A stretch of 64,000 nt of DNA, taken from NCBI GenBank assembly GCA_936450465.1, contig OW388292.1, positions 23,342,652 to 23,406,651 of the forward strand. Direction: 5' to 3'. The notes below the pieces were generated by a model. It worked only from the letters and a program-made list of their open reading frames with translations, was not told the origin of the DNA and did no database searches. A program made the translations under genes and the position numbers. The DNA comes from Gibbula magus. Taxonomy: Eukaryota; Mollusca; Gastropoda; Trochida; Trochidae. This document shows positions 12,791 to 24,950 of the stretch, one piece after another (the first letter of the stretch is position 1; every line of letters begins with the position of its first letter).

Positions 12791-14436
12791 CTGAAACAAT
12801 CATAATGCAAAGTGCTATGTGTTCAATCTCGTCGTTAACATTAATACATGATTTACTGTATATCAAGATAGTTATATCAAAATGTTAAAATGGCACTATA
12901 TTAATACAGAGAGTGAACATTTCCATATAGCAAGCCTTTAAATGGCATTGCGAAGTGGATACTAACTTTTTTGGAGGCAACATACACAACGTTTTAGAGC
13001 ATATGCGTACACGTTCATCATGTGGATTGTCAAAGTGGAAGCAGTAAGCATATACTCTGTAATATCGTGTATAAAGAAGTTGGAAAACAAAAATCCTTGA
13101 GCATGCTTTCGAGCGTGGATATGTGCGCTTTATAAAAATGCACTTTTATTATTATTATTATTATTATTATTTATTATTATTATATTCTAATGCAAATGTC
13201 ATGGATAACAAGCATAATTGATTGTTAATTATGATGTAAAGCAACATACGTTTACATTTATTAAGTTACTTGGGTTTTATCCTAAGAGTTAGAAAGTTAA
13301 TCTGAAAATGTTCAAATGATGTGCAATATTTGCAATCAAGTGTTAAATTAGTTGTAGATGAACATATTAGATCATAAAGAACGTTGGCAGCAACATCACT
13401 GTATCCTTGCAGAACATCTTAGAAACTATGGATGGTAACAATATACACAATATAACTCGCCTACATCATTCTCTGTATAATTTGAAATACACTGGTTAGC
13501 CTAAATCATCAAAACCGTTTTTGTGTATTGGTACGTTTTATTTTATTCAAAACATTAATGTCAGTACTTGATAATACAATATGTCTAGATTGTCAAAACC
13601 ATTATCATTTGGCTTACTGTAAAGCATCATATATCCAAAGGTGACTCAATAGTACACTTACTGTCAAACTACCAACAGTAAAATCTAAAAACTGTACTAT
13701 ACAGAGACATGTTTGACATTTGCTGAACTTTGTCATGAAAAATTGTCCTTAATTAATTGTATTGTCTTCAAACATCTAATGACCTTTTCGAATTATTCAA
13801 GTATTCAAAAAGTAAAATATATTTCCCTTTGTTGTCGCAAAGATAAAGGGTTTTTATGTTCCCTCGACAAATGTTCAAAAGAATTAAGCACAACATGTGA
13901 CGCATCATTCTGGACGTTAATACTATAGTTATCCTATCTATTTAGCCTAAACAGAGGAAATCTGCTCTTTTTAAATAGATTCTGACGCAAAATGAGAACG
14001 TGTCTGCTTATGAGTCAGTAATTTTATATGACATCTCTGATGATTTGCAGATATGGAAACTTTCAGAACAAATACGCTAATAATCGCGTGACAGGTTCCT
14101 GTGTCCTCGATGTTCTATGTGAATAATCTGTGTTTTGCATTATAATGAACACTAATGGTCCAATGAAACGTTCTCTTACAAACACCAGATCTGTGATCAA
14201 AGAAGTCTCATGTCGAAGGATATATTATCATATGCGAACAAGAATCACTTTCTGAACTTATAAAATTATATGGGAATGTTTGAAAACTTGACTAATAATT
14301 TTCAAACAATTTTCAAACGCAATTATCTGTGTACATAAACTAGTACAGTAAGTTAATTTCTTCACTCGTGCACTCGTGACCATCCCTCAGTGTAAGGCAT
14401 TTATCAACACCTATTTCGTGACATCCTGCTGGTAAG
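11331..14436. other. Pseudogene introns and palindrome centre
   Basis: Apart from the pseudo-exons listed, this is relic intron sequence, plus a spacer from about 13,720 to the lipase promoter that has no inverted partner. The palindrome's symmetry point lies near 14.19 kb. No coding block is seen in the spacer. Confidence 0.6.
13144..13188. repeat. TTA-rich microsatellite
   Basis: A run of TTA trinucleotides, interrupted once by TTTA. Confidence 0.9.
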
Positions 14437-14443
14437 TATAAAT
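14437..14443 (+). promoter_or_regulatory. TATA box of the lipase gene
   Basis: TATAAAT lies 57 bp upstream of the lipase ATG. It would place the transcription start near 14,465-14,470 and leave a 5' UTR of roughly 25-30 bases. The left palindrome arm has no counterpart, so the paralogue lacks this promoter. The call rests on sequence and spacing only. Confidence 0.6.
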
Positions 14444-14493
14444 CAGTTCCTCAGCTTATCTCGTTGACCTCTGTCAGCTCCAACATTAATGCA

Positions 14494-17400
14494 ATGAAGA
14501 TTGAAATATTGTTAGTGATCATTGGCCTGGTTTCTACTCTGACTGGGGATATCCACAAACGTATGTCACCATAATGTGGTCACTATCGATTGAGTTGTAA
14601 TACACTGCTTTATCTGGTGTTTGGTTTTAAAAAAAAACTACATTTCACATGAACGTGTACACGTATCAAACATGTCTCTGTATAGTTTTAGATTTTACTT
14701 TTGGTAGTTCAACTTTAAGTGTACTATTGAGTCACCTCACCAGAGGCTGCCGCCGGGGTTCTTAATATAATATGGTAATCTGCACTTGATCTCAAATATT
14801 GCACACAATTTTGAACATTTTCAGGTTCACTTTCTAACTGGAAGGATAAAACCTAAATACCTAAATAAATGTAAACTTATGTTGTTTTGCATCAGAATCA
14901 ACAATTAACATATTCTTGTTATCCATGACCTTTGCAAAAGACGTTTCTAGGTACCAACTACTTTATACACGACATAACAGAGTATATGCATGATGAAGGT
15001 GTAAGTACATGCTCCAAAACGTCGTGTATATTCACTATAAAGAAGTTGTTATCCACATATATTGCTTCTCGAATGTATTTCACTTCTCAGTTGGCATACA
15101 AAGACTTGCTATATGCAAATGTTCACTCTCTGTATTTATACAGTACAACTTTTAGCTGTTGATATAATTTTCAATATATACAGTAGACCATGTAATTATG
15201 GTAATGACAAGATTGAACATACAGCACTTTGCATTATGATTTTTATAGGATCATCATCAGTATGCTATGGGAAATTCGGCTGTTTCGATACAGCCCCTCC
15301 GTTCTTCAGTATACATCGACCTCTGAATCTGCTGCCAGAATCTCCAGATCACATCAACGTTAAGTTTATGCTGTATACTAAGCACAATACCAACACTGTA
15401 CAGTTTGTTTCCGGGGATAACATCACTTCTTCTCACTTCGATCCAACCAAAGCAACAAAAGTTGTCATCCACGGTTACTTTGATAACGGAAATAAAGCTT
15501 GGGTTCAGGTAAGTGAGATTTGATACAAACACTAGGAATATGTCTTTTACTCTATTAAAGTTGTTCAATTTGTTATTTTCACATCTCTAGACATTGCTAT
15601 TCACGTCATCCTCGGTTACCCATGGTTTTATATATGCTCCGTTACTCTCCACTATATCACCCATGGGAAACCTTATCAGAGAAATCTGTACTAAAATTAC
15701 CCGCCCTTGCCCGGCGTGAGCCAATCAAACTGCTACGCAGCTTGGACCTGCGAGCCAATGACAATTCATATCACTTTGTTTCAAAGCAAGGGAGGTTATT
15801 GTGTTAACCCTCCGCCATCGGTTATCTCCCTTGGCCATTTCCGTCTTAACCCATTGAGCATTTTCTTTGGTTACTGACTTCGTCACGCTGACAGGCGGGT
15901 AATTTGAGAACAGATTCCCCTGATAAGGTTACCCATGGGTGATATAGTGGAGAGTAACGGAACATATATAAAACCATGGGTAACCGAGGATTTATTCACG
16001 TCGTAGCAGATACATGTAATTGCTTTTCTGTAATCAACTGATGCTATTTTTGCGTATCTTATGTGTTGCTGAGTAGGCATTCATCTTTTACACAGCGGTC
16101 AGTTCAATAATGCTAAGATAGAAAGCATTCATCTACATGATGAAGAAATACTACGCTGTCTGCCAAAAGAAACGCCGTCTTGATTTTCCTTAAAATGAAG
16201 GATGAAATAATTGTCTCCATATTATGCTGAAAACAAATTGATATGAAAGTCCATTAAAATGGTGGAAAATCTGTGATTCGAGTCAATAACATTCAAGACA
16301 ACCACACCCAATAAAGACCGCTATTTCCGGTTGATTCACTTGCGCACCGTACCAACGTACTTCGGTAGTGTCATCATCACTTTAATGCGAACACAAACAC
16401 GTGCTTGTAGTGTTGCTCGTGGTTGTATAAGAAATGAAAATCGGTTTCAAATGTTTTTCTGATCAAGGACGGATTGACAATTGAACAATTCATTTGTCTC
16501 ATTCACCAATCGCCAATCCTTTGTGATATGACAACTAAAAGAATTAAAAATCATATATTTGTATATATCTAGAATTTGACGACAAGGTTCTCGCTCGAAC
16601 TTCAAATTCGAGCAGAAATACCTTTTCGGGTAATATTTTATCCAGAGTGTCAAAAACGAGTACCTGAAGACATATGATGTTAATGTTATCATCGTGGATT
16701 GGGGAGGCGGTTCCAAAACACTCTACACTCAGGCCACAGCCAACACAAGACTGGTTGGAGCCATAGTTGAAGATTTCATCAAAACTCTGAAGGTAGGTGA
16801 CAAGAGAAATGCATACTAATGACCTTAAAGGAATGGACACCATAAAACAAAGTAAGATGCTCACATATCTAAACAAAATCACTAAAACATATTAAATGTG
16901 TATGCAACAATATACTTAGAATGGTTATATGACAGCTATTTAATACTTTGGCTGTTTGAATAGGAAAGTTACTGGTTGGGTAATGCATGTTTGCTATCTT
17001 TCTGGCAACCTTGTTGTTACCACTGCTCATGCAAAATCATTCATAATGTCTCCATAATTTAATTCTGTTCATGCTAATTATTTTGTAATTCATGCTTAAA
17101 TTTGTAACGATCGTATTGATATGCTATCCCTGGTCATGAATTTCAGTCCTCCATCATGGCTAAACCTGAAAACTTCCACCTGATTGGTCACAGTCTGGGT
17201 GCTCACACAGCAGGGTATGCAGGGGAGCGAATCCAACATATCGGTCGCATCACAGGTAACTCAAAATCAATAAGTTATCTTCTTACTGATCAAGCTCAAC
17301 TTGACTTATGTTTTCTGTAGAAAATTGACATATGTACATTGAAAATCTGAACAGGTTTGGACCCGGCCGAGCCCTATTTCCAGAATACAGACATCAAGGT

Positions 17401-20400
17401 TCGTCTAGACCCAACTGATGCTCTCTTTGTGGACGTCATCCATTCCAATGGAGAGTCTCTACTTAAACTAGGTGGGTTCCAGATTTAATTTTTCATGTAG
17501 CATTTTCAATACATTTTCATGGAGCATAACTGTAACCACCATGAAGCTCCGTGACAATAACATGTATGTGTGTGTGATGTAGCTGACGACAGCACAGGAA
17601 TATGTATATTATTTCAACAGATATTTCACATATGGAGTCGAATAACCGCTTCAACACACACTGGCTGATCATGTTTTTCAATGATTGGTGAACGCGGTAA
17701 AGCGAGCCATTTGCAAATAGTTATCTCGTTTAAGAGAAAACATGTGAATGAATTAGTCACGTTAGTGTCATTGATTCGTTTCGCTTTTTTTTCGGATTAT
17801 TCGGGATGTTTCTCATTACAGGTCTTGGAATGAAGCAACCTTGTGGCCATGTAGACTATTTTCCCAATGGAGGATTGAAACAGCCCGGCTGTGAGAAGAG
17901 TCATGCTGTCCATGACATAACCATATTGGGACTACCAGGAGGTATGGCTAGATGGTTTACACCAATGTCACAATCTACAACATATATTTACCTTTAATTT
18001 GGACTTCTGGGCCTTGAGTTTCTATCCTTTTAATGAGCTATTTCATGCATGCATTGATTATTTTAAAATATTTTCAACGTTGTCTATTGATTTGATTATG
18101 TATTTTACCATTAAACGGTTCGTCATGTTTCTGTCTTTATTTGCACTATGTTCTCTCCCTTTCTGAGGTGTGCACAAATTCTTCGCCTGCAGTCACCAGA
18201 GGTCCCATGACTTATTTATCGAGTCTATTAACAGCAAGTGCCCGTTTGAAGGATACAGATGCAATAGTTATGACGATTTCAATGTGAGTCATATGATTCT
18301 AATTTTCAGTCAAACACACATATTCTTATTAGCTGCGTAACAGCGACGTTGTATCTGATACAAGAGTCGAATAACGTGTTAGAGATGTTGAGATATTGAG
18401 TCGCAAGTCACAAAGTTTGATTACTTCGCTTTTATTTCTTTTATTACTCCCTAAATTGAAAATTGGTCGATTGCTATGTGCAAGTCACCTATTTCTTTTC
18501 CAAAATGCCGATGATATTGTGAAATTATCTTGGAAAGTACTCCCGACTTCAGTTTCCGCAAGAAGCCGTTCGTTGGTATGCTCTTACACACAAAGTTAGT
18601 ACTCGCGGTCCTGAACACACCTCTGATAGTGGATGAGGAATTGCAATGACTCTCCTTCAACCCCTATTTCCGTCCACCCAAGATCTCATCGGCAAGAGCA
18701 AGGTTTACTCCCTCCAATTTTAGGATGACTGAGTGGTTCACAATGACTCAGTTAGGCGACTGTGGGATGCCTCACAGGCTCAATATAAGGTGCCTGACTC
18801 GAAGTTAATGGCCATCGACACGGAGCTGCTATGTGTGCTCAAGTCTCTGTCTGGCTTCTGCTACAGAGGCGTTGACTGAGGATCTTGCGGCGGACAACAC
18901 CTCAACACTATATTCCACTGGCAGGCTAATTCTTTGGCAGTAATTATGGACCATATACGTGCAGGGCTTGCAACCAACACTATCATCTGGAGGGATGGTC
19001 TCCATTTGACAAAGACTGTATCTTATCACAAATGTTCTGTTGCAATAATCACAAACACTCCACCCTCACTGTAACCAAGTTCCCTACCAGCGCAGCGCTC
19101 ATGGGAGCGACAACCTCCTTTCCTCTACCCAAGGAGGTTGATGCTGAGACTCTTCGGGAGTTTCTGTCGCCGTTTAATCGCCCGAGCTCGACACTTTGAA
19201 GAGGCATTCACTCTCATAAACAGCCTTCATCATCGGCCTTTGGTTGAATTATTTTCCACTAAATTAAACACCCACCTTCCGGTTTATGTATCTCCACTGC
19301 TTGACCCAGCAACGTTTGCAGTGGACGCCCTCTCGCTCTCTTGTGAAAACCTAGACACTTACGCGTTTCCTCCACCTACTGGAAATTCAGTTCTTCAGGA
19401 GGTGAGGTGAGGTGAGGTGAGTTGGAGTTTAACGCCGCTTTCAAGAGTATTTCACTTATATCGCGGCTGCTAGTATTATGACAGGGAGAAAGCCCGCAAC
19501 GCCATATGGCTATGCTTTGCGGTGAAACCTGCGAGCATCGGCTAGAACTAGCGAACCATGAGTGGTACTTCGCTGAAATTCAGTGTAGCATTGCATTGCA
19601 GTTCTCTACTGCAGACAAAGTTGCCGTGCCCCTGGCGGGATTCGAACCTCGGACCTCTTGATCCGAAGCCGAACGCGCTAACCACTGCGCTATCCCGCCC
19701 CTCAGGAAATATGACTAGTTCACATGGTCACATACCAGCCATGTATTAGCAGCTCGTCACCCTGACATCTCCCTATGTCTATGGAGGATAACATCTCTAA
19801 AACGTTCTTCAAATCTTGTATCGGATGAGCATATGTATTATGTACTAAACAGAGGTAGGGTAAGTATTTTTAGATATCTAAAATATTTAGATTTAATAAG
19901 TATGTAATCCTTTCAGTTAATATAGACATTGTTTCATATGTTAAGAAATTAAAGTCATGAAGTACACTGAACATTTTTGAATAATTCATTTTAATCTCTT
20001 TAAAGTAAGATCACAAATACATCAATGCAAAACGTTGTTCAGACTTTGCAATTGAAACGCTTATTGGACTCCACAAGGTCATGAGACTGTTACATACTGG
20101 AATAAATATTAACTGACAGTTAAAAAGAATAACCTTCATACTATTGCGTTTACACAGAATACCGGTTAGAAAGACATCATCACTGTAGCAATACGCAGAT
20201 ATGAATCTGCTATGTTTTTCATTGTCTTTGGAAACAGATGAAAGGAATCGTTGTTTACATGGAAGCTTTTGTGCTTTCAGGAAGGAAAGTGTATCCCATG
20301 TAGTGGATCTGGGTGTGGTCACATGGGCATGAATGGAGACCTTGCCAGACCCAACAGTGGACATACTCAAGTGAAATATTTTCTGAAAACTGGACCAAGC

Positions 20401-21591
20401 GCACCGTATTGTCGTAAGAACACAATTCATTTAGTGTCAAGAAAATGACGCCTGAAGTATCCGATGGAAAGACTTTGAGTATATAACCAATTCATGCATG
20501 CCTTCTCTGTGCTCCACTAAAACAAATTTGGCAATTTAATTGCTTTATACTTTATATTCTTAATATATGAATTATGTTTGGCTCCAAATAACCATTTGCA
20601 TTATTACCAATTGATGGTCTGATGGTAAACTACAACTCTAATGTATACAAGAATTCAACAAATATGGATACAGAGTTACATGTACATGTACATAGTGAAA
20701 TGTAGTACGTGGCAATTAAAACAATTAAAAAATCTGTTATCAAGGATATCATTATCAACTTGAGCTCACCTTCGGTCATCCCCTCTGGTCACGTGATGAG
20801 ACAGGCATAATGTTTGTGACACTGAAAGGAACAAAGGGCAGCACTTCTGAAATTCAGCTGACAGAAAAGTAAGACATTCCATATTCAAAGTTTTCCTCAA
20901 ACATCCAGCCTGTGAATTGATTTAATAAATGATTCCTTATACGTGTGCCCCTCTTTCCAGACATGAACATAACGAGTTGTTACATGCATGTTAGTAAAAT
21001 AATCTTCGATGTGATGCTTGATTGAAAATAAGATATAGTAGGGCAAACATATTTACGTGAATAACGTGTATTTCAGACATGAAGATATTAAAACCGGGCA
21101 CACTTATCCATTTGTCGTGACGTCAGAACAGGACCTGATCCAGGTCACTGGGGTTGACTTCCGGTGGGATCAAGACTCACACTGGTACAAGCCTTTAGAT
21201 TGGAACGTTCTTGGTCTGCGCCATCCTACGTTATTTCTGTCTAAGGTCACGGTCACTGAAGCGGAATCTTTGCAAAGGTGAGACCACTTCTATTTGTAAA
21301 ATATCAAGACCAATTTTAAAGACCAAACAGTTACTTTTCTCAACTGAGTCCTTTCTGATGAGAAAATGTTCTCCTTAACACGAATTTTGATAATTATTAT
21401 CCATTCACACCATCATTACTGCAATTCTATTTCTAAAATGCCTGTCAGAGAAGTTCATTAGAACGTTTCTGAACTCAGTATCTAAGACCTACAAGCAAGG
21501 GTTATTATTTTTCAGATCTGTGTTCTGTCCACAAGATGTGAAGATTGAGACAGACACGCTGACACATTTCGACCATACTGGGTCATGTTGA
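14494..21591 (+). CDS. Secreted pancreatic-type triacylglycerol lipase
   Basis: Predicted extracellular lipase of the alpha/beta-hydrolase pancreatic lipase family, which hydrolyses triacylglycerol or phospholipid esters. Eleven exons: 14,494-14,560; 15,249-15,508; 16,646-16,792; 17,147-17,255; 17,355-17,471; 17,822-17,941; 18,168-18,283; 20,281-20,413; 20,745-20,868; 21,077-21,277; 21,516-21,591. All introns are GT-AG, phases agree, and the total is 489 aa. Residues 1-18 are a hydrophobic signal peptide. CYGKFGCF follows the cleavage region, as in vertebrate pancreatic lipases. The catalytic triad is Ser174 (GHSLGAH), Asp197 (GLDPAEP) and His283 (ACSHQRS). The lid lies between cysteines 25 residues apart, the full length seen in classical pancreatic lipase rather than a mini-lid. 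Residues from about 358 form the C-terminal PLAT/C2-like domain ([12 protein letters not shown]). The exon 9 acceptor (TCAAG) has a weak pyrimidine tract. Intron 7 holds a DIRS fragment and a SINE; intron 2 holds a short inverted-repeat element. Substrate preference (lipase or phospholipase A1) cannot be told from sequence. Confidence 0.93.
15609..15991. mobile_element. Short inverted-repeat (MITE-like) element
   Basis: Terminal inverted repeats of about 70 bp begin CCTCGGTTACCCATGG (15,611) and end CCATGGGTAACCGAGG (15,989). The arms include TCACCCATGGG and a GAGAGTAACGGA block. An 8-bp direct repeat TTCACGTC lies just outside (15,601-15,608 and 15,995-16,002). The left palindrome arm retains the matching intron without the element (near 12,480), which confirms insertion. 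There is no transposase ORF. It sits in lipase intron 2. Confidence 0.85.
19140..19405 (+). mobile_element. DIRS-like retrotransposon fragment
   Basis: A reading frame in lipase intron 7 contains [19 protein letters not shown] and DTYAFPPP. These match the region just after RNase H in the DIRS element at 42-44 kb (VDLFATQLNHQLPVYVSP and DAYAFPPP). An [10 protein letters not shown] stretch upstream corresponds to the end of RNase H. Decayed sequence from about 18,640 onward may be more of the same element. It clearly belongs to a different, older lineage than the 40-46 kb copy, and a SINE abuts its 3' side. Confidence 0.75.
19401..19701 (-). mobile_element. tRNA-headed SINE in lipase intron 7
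   Basis: On the minus strand the head (19,701-19,629) has a tRNA-like A box (TAGCGCAGTGG) and B box (GGTTCGAATCC). The body contains the complement of GGAGTTTAACGCCGCTTTCA, resembling the conserved central domain known from mollusc SINEs. The 3' tail is a run of the pentamer complementary to GGTGA (19,401-19,420). The family name was not verified. Confidence 0.8.
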
Positions 21592-21613
21592 AAAACTCGT
21601 TCCCTTTAAATTT

Positions 21614-21619
21614 AATAAA
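21614..21619 (+). terminator. Lipase polyadenylation signal
   Basis: AATAAA lies 22 bp after the lipase stop codon, giving a very short 3' UTR. In the left arm the same block reads TTTTATTAAATTTAAAGG at 7837-7854, so the signal is preserved beside the pseudogene. Confidence 0.65.
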
Positions 21620-21649
21620 ACTATTTTCACTGAGTGATCATTGATCACA

Positions 21650-24600
21650 AATCATGAGCATTTACCTTATTGACATATACAATATATTTAAAAGTTGACT
21701 TAATGTCAGACGCTATTATAATTGTTATTTTAATAATTACAGGAGGTGAAGTTCGTAATTGGAGTTAGTTGATAAGCAGTAATGTAAGCTCTAGAAGCCG
21801 TAATAGTTATTTCCCTTGAAAGCAGATGACCATACATGCAGTGGCCTGGTGTGCTCTGTACAGTAGCATATTTACACAGAGAAAAATACTTCTGAGAATT
21901 TGTCCAATCACATTTATATAATGAATCTCCATCGCTGCAAAACAGAATATACCGTATCAACAAAATAAACACTAATTACTTTAGCAGCTACTTATCACAA
22001 AATAATATATATGAACTACCAACTTCCAAACGCAAGGCATAACTCTTGCCAGTCTGCATTACTGGCTGATTTAACCCTTGCGGTATTTCCCCCGCTTTGT
22101 TGTGTCAAGACAGTGAATCGCTGCACCAGAAATGCATAGCGGGCCTGGATTTCTAAACACAGATTTCTTAAGGAAATACTGCAAGGCCTAAATCAGCCAG
22201 TAATGGAGACTGGCAAGAGTTTTGCCTTGCATTGGGAAGTTGATGAACTACATGAAAAAGAAAGTAGTAGACCAACTTTTATCACTTTTTAAAAATATTC
22301 GAGTTGAGAAGCATGTTTTAGTAAAATTAACTTTAAAATTGCCAAGACTGCCTTATATCAACTAAAAGTCAAAGCTTTATTATTTCAACTATCACCATTC
22401 CTATTTGTTTCTGTATTAGATATGGTATTTGTGGATTTTGTTTCCTCATCACTGGTTGCAAAGGGTCTAAATTACATTCTTATGGTTCATAGTCTGACAA
22501 TGTTTTCTTGAGACCCTTGTGTAACCTCGAAAGTTGTGAAACATGGTCTCTTGGAGAATACACACACGACGGTACATGTCTACATTACTTTAAAAAACTG
22601 ATAGACGTTTCGCCTGAAGGAGGATAAACTTGAAGATGCTCTGAATTCCGCCTATTAAGTTTCGCTTTTAATTAGTATTTCGAAGATTATACATTGCATA
22701 TTGTTATTGAGTAATACATCTTCCCACGGCAAGGTGGAAGCCAGGAAGTGCTATTAGTTGATTGTTGAATTTATAACAGAGACATACATGTAGTTCATAT
22801 GCAAATGAGAAAGTTTAAATTGCTCATTTGAAAATTGGAACATTTATAAGCGTTAGTAAGAGTTAAGCAAAGTTTATCAAATAAAAAATCAAATCACAAT
22901 GGCCACAGTTTTTTTTATAACATAATACAGCTTATATTTCGGTATGTAGATCAGTATTAAATAAATGAGAATGTTTAAACAATGGCAAACGCATTATTTG
23001 GTATTTTATGAAAAACATATATTGTGAAATCATTAATGATAGTTTCATTCAAACTCGACTCTTGATTTCCTCGATTCCAGAGTAATTTGTTTAAATTGAT
23101 AATAACATGTGCCAGTTATTTTTCAGCTTATATGACTTTTTTTTAAACTATGACAACCAACTATATTGAATCAATCAACGTACTTACAGCTGCAATATTG
23201 TGAAATTTACAAACGATATATGTAAGTGATAACATGCGCAAAATCATACACACAATTTATGATTGTATCCAGTTTTGCAGTCATCATACCGGTGCGTCCA
23301 TATGTGACAACTTCATCTTTTTGAAGCTGTCCGCTTCCGGGTTTTAATTATCGATTACAGGTTTATGAAAGCGAATTTTATTGAAACAATTGAAAGCTTA
23401 AAGGGGTACATAGGCATAATAAGTCCTCAACTGTCCATAATACTGCCAAAAAGTGTGCCAGTGCCTTAATATAAGCGGAGAACTTGCATGAATTAGAAAA
23501 CGTGTTTACCAGTCTTAATATAGATCAAGTCTATTACATTCAAGCGTAACGAATTGAATTTGTGGTCTACTCGGACAATTTCCAGCACTAGCAGATAGGG
23601 AAGAATATTACCATCAGTGAAGAGAAATCATCTCAGTCAACTTGGTATACCTTCTCTCGTTCTGAAGTACAAACTTATTCCGTTTGCGTATATTTCCTCA
23701 GTCACATCGAATAGAGTTGACTTGATATCACAGTATTTCCCCGAGATGTTGTCTGCCTTATTAGAAAATCCTTTAATAATAACGTTGAAACCGAAGGTGA
23801 TTATATGTATTATATCTTATACATGTACACACTCAAATACCATCAGGGGATAACCAACTTTAACTGAAATACACAACCTTTCATAACGGACACAATGTAA
23901 CCAAATTAACTGATCAACAGTCAATGCCTTTGACGAGTATTTCTCGTATCTGAGAACCTACAAAAATGTCAGTGTTTACACAATGTCTTCTGATATTATC
24001 ATTTCATCAGTCAAGCAATTTTTTTATATTTATATATTCATGGTAAATTCACAATAAAATATATTAAAAAGATTTTAACCAATATGTTAAATTCTTATGA
24101 CCCTACACTCTAGACATATTCGGGAGTAAAATAAATTTGTATCATACAAATAATAATTTCCAAAATTATACAATAATATTTTTATAATCATTTGTATTAC
24201 TAGTGTGACTGTCGAACCATTGTTACAGAAGGGTGGACACTAGAAGAACGTGCAAAAACACTTAGTACAAGGTATCCATCCTTGTTAAAGAATTGTTATA
24301 CATTTTCAGTACAAGTGTTCGTACTTGACATACACGAATTCGGATAGCAGTATAATGCCATGTCAGGCAGTAGTGTATTGGAACCCTTGATGCAGCATTT
24401 GAGATCATTGCCATAAAGCAATATTTTCGTCATATGACAAAGCCGCTTTTGTCAACGTCACGACCTGTCCATCCGTCTGTGTGTCTATCGTCAACATTCA
24501 ACTGTTACCTTTGAATTATGTATAACTACTGTTCCTCAAAGCTGATATTTAACGGGGAAGTACCTTGATGTTTAATGTATGTACATTGTTTCGGTCACAA

Positions 24601-24950
24601 CAAGGGATATTGAATGTGAACTGACTTTTATGGATTTTGTGTAAAATTAAATCAACTTCAATCATACAGATAGCAACAGATGCATGTAAAACATGTAGAG
24701 TGTCAATTGAATTATCTCTTGTGCTTGAAAGAAATTGCGAATTGGGTCTTGCATAAAACAGCTGTCTTTCAAAAATATATAAACTGTCGAATTGGACATG
24801 TCAAAGGAAAGTCTCTGTTACTTTTTACCGTGACTTGCAGTGCAAAGCATTTGATTGATAAGAAAGTACATGTATGTGCTATCGGCTACACAATATGTAT
24901 CGTCAAGTGTGACATGTTCATCTTAATTTGAAATAGGTAAAAGGGTAAAA
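21650..24950. other. Right-arm-specific non-coding block
   Basis: I find no inverted partner for this block in the left arm, where the corresponding gap is only about 150 bp. Apart from the element at 22,020-22,242, no gene or repeat is recognised. Short ORFs such as 23,617-23,850 have no protein-like features. Confidence 0.5.
22020..22242. mobile_element. MITE with 9-bp target duplication
   Basis: A 223-bp element with inverted repeats of about 70 bp: it starts CAACTTCC, then AAGGCA, CTCTTGCCAGTCT and ACTGGCTGATTTA, and ends with the complements of these through GGGAAGTTG. It is flanked by perfect 9-bp direct repeats ATGAACTAC (22,011-22,019 and 22,243-22,251). A 9-bp duplication with long inverted repeats fits the Mutator-like class; this is inference because no transposase is present. 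Confidence 0.88.

Larger units (their letters stand above)
1..13720 (+). repeat. Left arm of large imperfect palindrome
   Basis: This arm is matched in inverted order by 14,660-32,792. Blocks I matched by eye, left with right: satellite with 31,637-32,792; 5200-5420 with 30,530-30,760; 5590-5740 with 26,020-26,160; 6437-6665 with 25,265-25,490; 7570-7650 with 25,000-25,080; 7868-7936 with lipase exon 11; 8100-8400 with exon 10 and the intron before it; 10,993-11,330 with exons 4-5; 11,330-11,830 with intron 3 and exon 3; 12,678-13,000 with exon 2 and intron 1; 13,180-13,270 with 14,820-14,900; 13,640-13,720 with 14,660-14,740. Gaps are explained by insertions and deletions in either arm. Confidence 0.9.

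Noticed and set aside
15622..15807. ORFs inside the intron 2 element
   Set aside because: They translate the inverted repeat of a short non-autonomous element.
21350..21400. Hammerhead ribozyme core (CTGATGAG)
   Set aside because: The downstream GAA has no proper CGAAA context and stems do not form; the sequence is lipase intron 10.
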